Translations under genes and position numbers: made by a program
Notes under the pieces: model-generated
Told to the model about the DNA's origin: nothing
The model's database searches: none
Seen by the model: the letters and a program-made list of their open reading frames with translations, nothing else
From: Actinomycetales bacterium
Lineage (GTDB): Bacteria > Actinomycetota > Actinomycetes > Actinomycetales > Microbacteriaceae
Assembly: GCA_028868555.1 (NCBI GenBank)
Contig: JAGWUG010000068.1
Coordinates: forward strand, 1-5,584
Direction: 5' to 3'
DNA length: 5,584 nucleotides
Shown: positions 5,175 through 5,584 of the stretch, in pieces
Position numbering within the stretch: the first letter of the stretch is position 1
How the letters are laid out: each line of letters opens with the position of its first letter

Positions 5175-5584
5175 CCAGCGCAAAAGGCAGCGGAGCAACC
5201 GAGGACACGCGTTCTCCGTCGGAGCGCTACAAAGCTTCCAAGACAATCCACAAGATGGCCGAGGTGGAAGACTTCCGCCAACTGATTCGCTTCCCGCTCG
5301 ATGAATTCCAAGAGCAGGCTTGCCGGGCTCTAGCCAACGACCGCAGTGTTCTGGTGGCAGCCCCAACCGGTGCGGGTAAGACAATCGTTGGTGAGTTTGC
5401 CATCCACTTGGCGCAGGCCAAAAACCTCAAGGTCATCTACACCACGCCAATCAAGGCGCTGAGCAACCAGAAGTACGCGGAGCTCTGCAAGCGCTACGGT
5501 GACGACAACGTTGGCCTGCTCACCGGTGACAATAACCAAAACTCCGATGCACCGATTGTGGTCATGACCACCGAGGTGCTGCGC
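5171..5584 (+). CDS. helY: HelY/Mtr4-type superfamily 2 helicase, 3'-truncated by the window edge
   Basis: ATP-dependent nucleic-acid helicase related to mycobacterial HelY and the Ski2/Mtr4 RNA helicases; the 138 visible codons are roughly the first sixth of a usual 800-900-residue protein. It starts at GTG 5171 inside the tatC stop (GTGA), with GAGG (5160-5163) 7 bases upstream. After a polar N-terminus of about 33 residues come the Q-motif-like FPLDEFQEQA (41-50), Walker A APTGAGKT (64-71), motif Ia TTPIKALSNQKY (91-102), GLLTGD (115-120) and the start of MTTEVLR (132-138), where the window ends just before the expected DExH box region. In mycobacteria helY also follows tatC, which supports the name. 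The cellular substrate is not known from this sequence; RNA metabolism is the likely field. Confidence 0.9.
   Translation, partial: MTSAKGSGATEDTRSPSERYKASKTIHKMAEVEDFRQLIRFPLDEFQEQACRALANDRSVLVAAPTGAGKTIVGEFAIHLAQAKNLKVIYTTPIKALSNQKYAELCKRYGDDNVGLLTGDNNQNSDAPIVVMTTEVLR

Noticed and set aside
1..5584. tRNA or other RNA genes, insertion sequences, CRISPR arrays, toxin or phage genes
   Set aside because: Nearly every base is accounted for by seven housekeeping-type coding regions and one small gene; no repeats or mobile-element signatures are visible.

Overview
The window reads as one stretch of actinobacterial chromosome. Genes are packed head to tail on the + strand, with gaps of at most 42 bases and several stop/start overlaps. 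Base composition is moderately GC-rich (I estimate a little under 60%). Arg codons are mostly CGC/CGT, and GTG and TTG starts occur. The gene order trmI ... FKBP lipoprotein - pafB - pafC - (small membrane protein) - tatA - tatC - helY-type helicase is an actinobacterial hallmark. The two-FKBP-domain lipoprotein in front of pafB, together with the compactness, suggests a Microbacteriaceae member, possibly a streamlined aquatic one. The family assignment is inference from gene order and protein style, not from a marker gene.

Layout. Bases 1-696 hold the 3' part of a tRNA (adenine-58-N1)-methyltransferase gene. After a short AT-rich gap, 739-1734 encodes a lipoprotein with two FKBP domains, the second with a canonical prolyl isomerase pocket. 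Genes 1765-2841 and 2834-3826 are the paralogous WYL-domain regulators PafB and PafC, which in mycobacteria form a heteromeric activator of the LexA-independent DNA damage response. A one-base stop/start overlap leads into an unnamed 101-residue single-pass membrane protein (3826-4131). TatA (4137-4346) and TatC (4377-5174) follow, forming the core of the twin-arginine protein exporter. The last gene starts at 5171, overlaps tatC by 4 bases and runs off the end. It is the N-terminal part of a superfamily 2 RNA/DNA helicase of the HelY/Mtr4 type.

How the genes fit together. Spacing suggests co-transcription from the FKBP gene, or further upstream, through to the helicase. The set mixes tRNA modification, extracytoplasmic folding, DNA damage response, folded-protein export and nucleic-acid unwinding, so the link is probably co-inheritance more than one pathway. 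In many actinobacteria the pupylation/proteasome genes (mpa/arc, dop, pup, prcBA, pafA) lie between trmI and pafB. Here only the FKBP gene is there.

I found no clear evidence of a new biological system. The items most worth a second look are the missing pupylation cassette, unusual residues in both TatA and TatC, the unnamed membrane protein next to tatA and the rare-codon patch at its end, and the lack of a ribosome binding site in front of tatC. No RNA gene, mobile element, CRISPR array or origin is visible, and no stretch over 50 bases lacks a gene.
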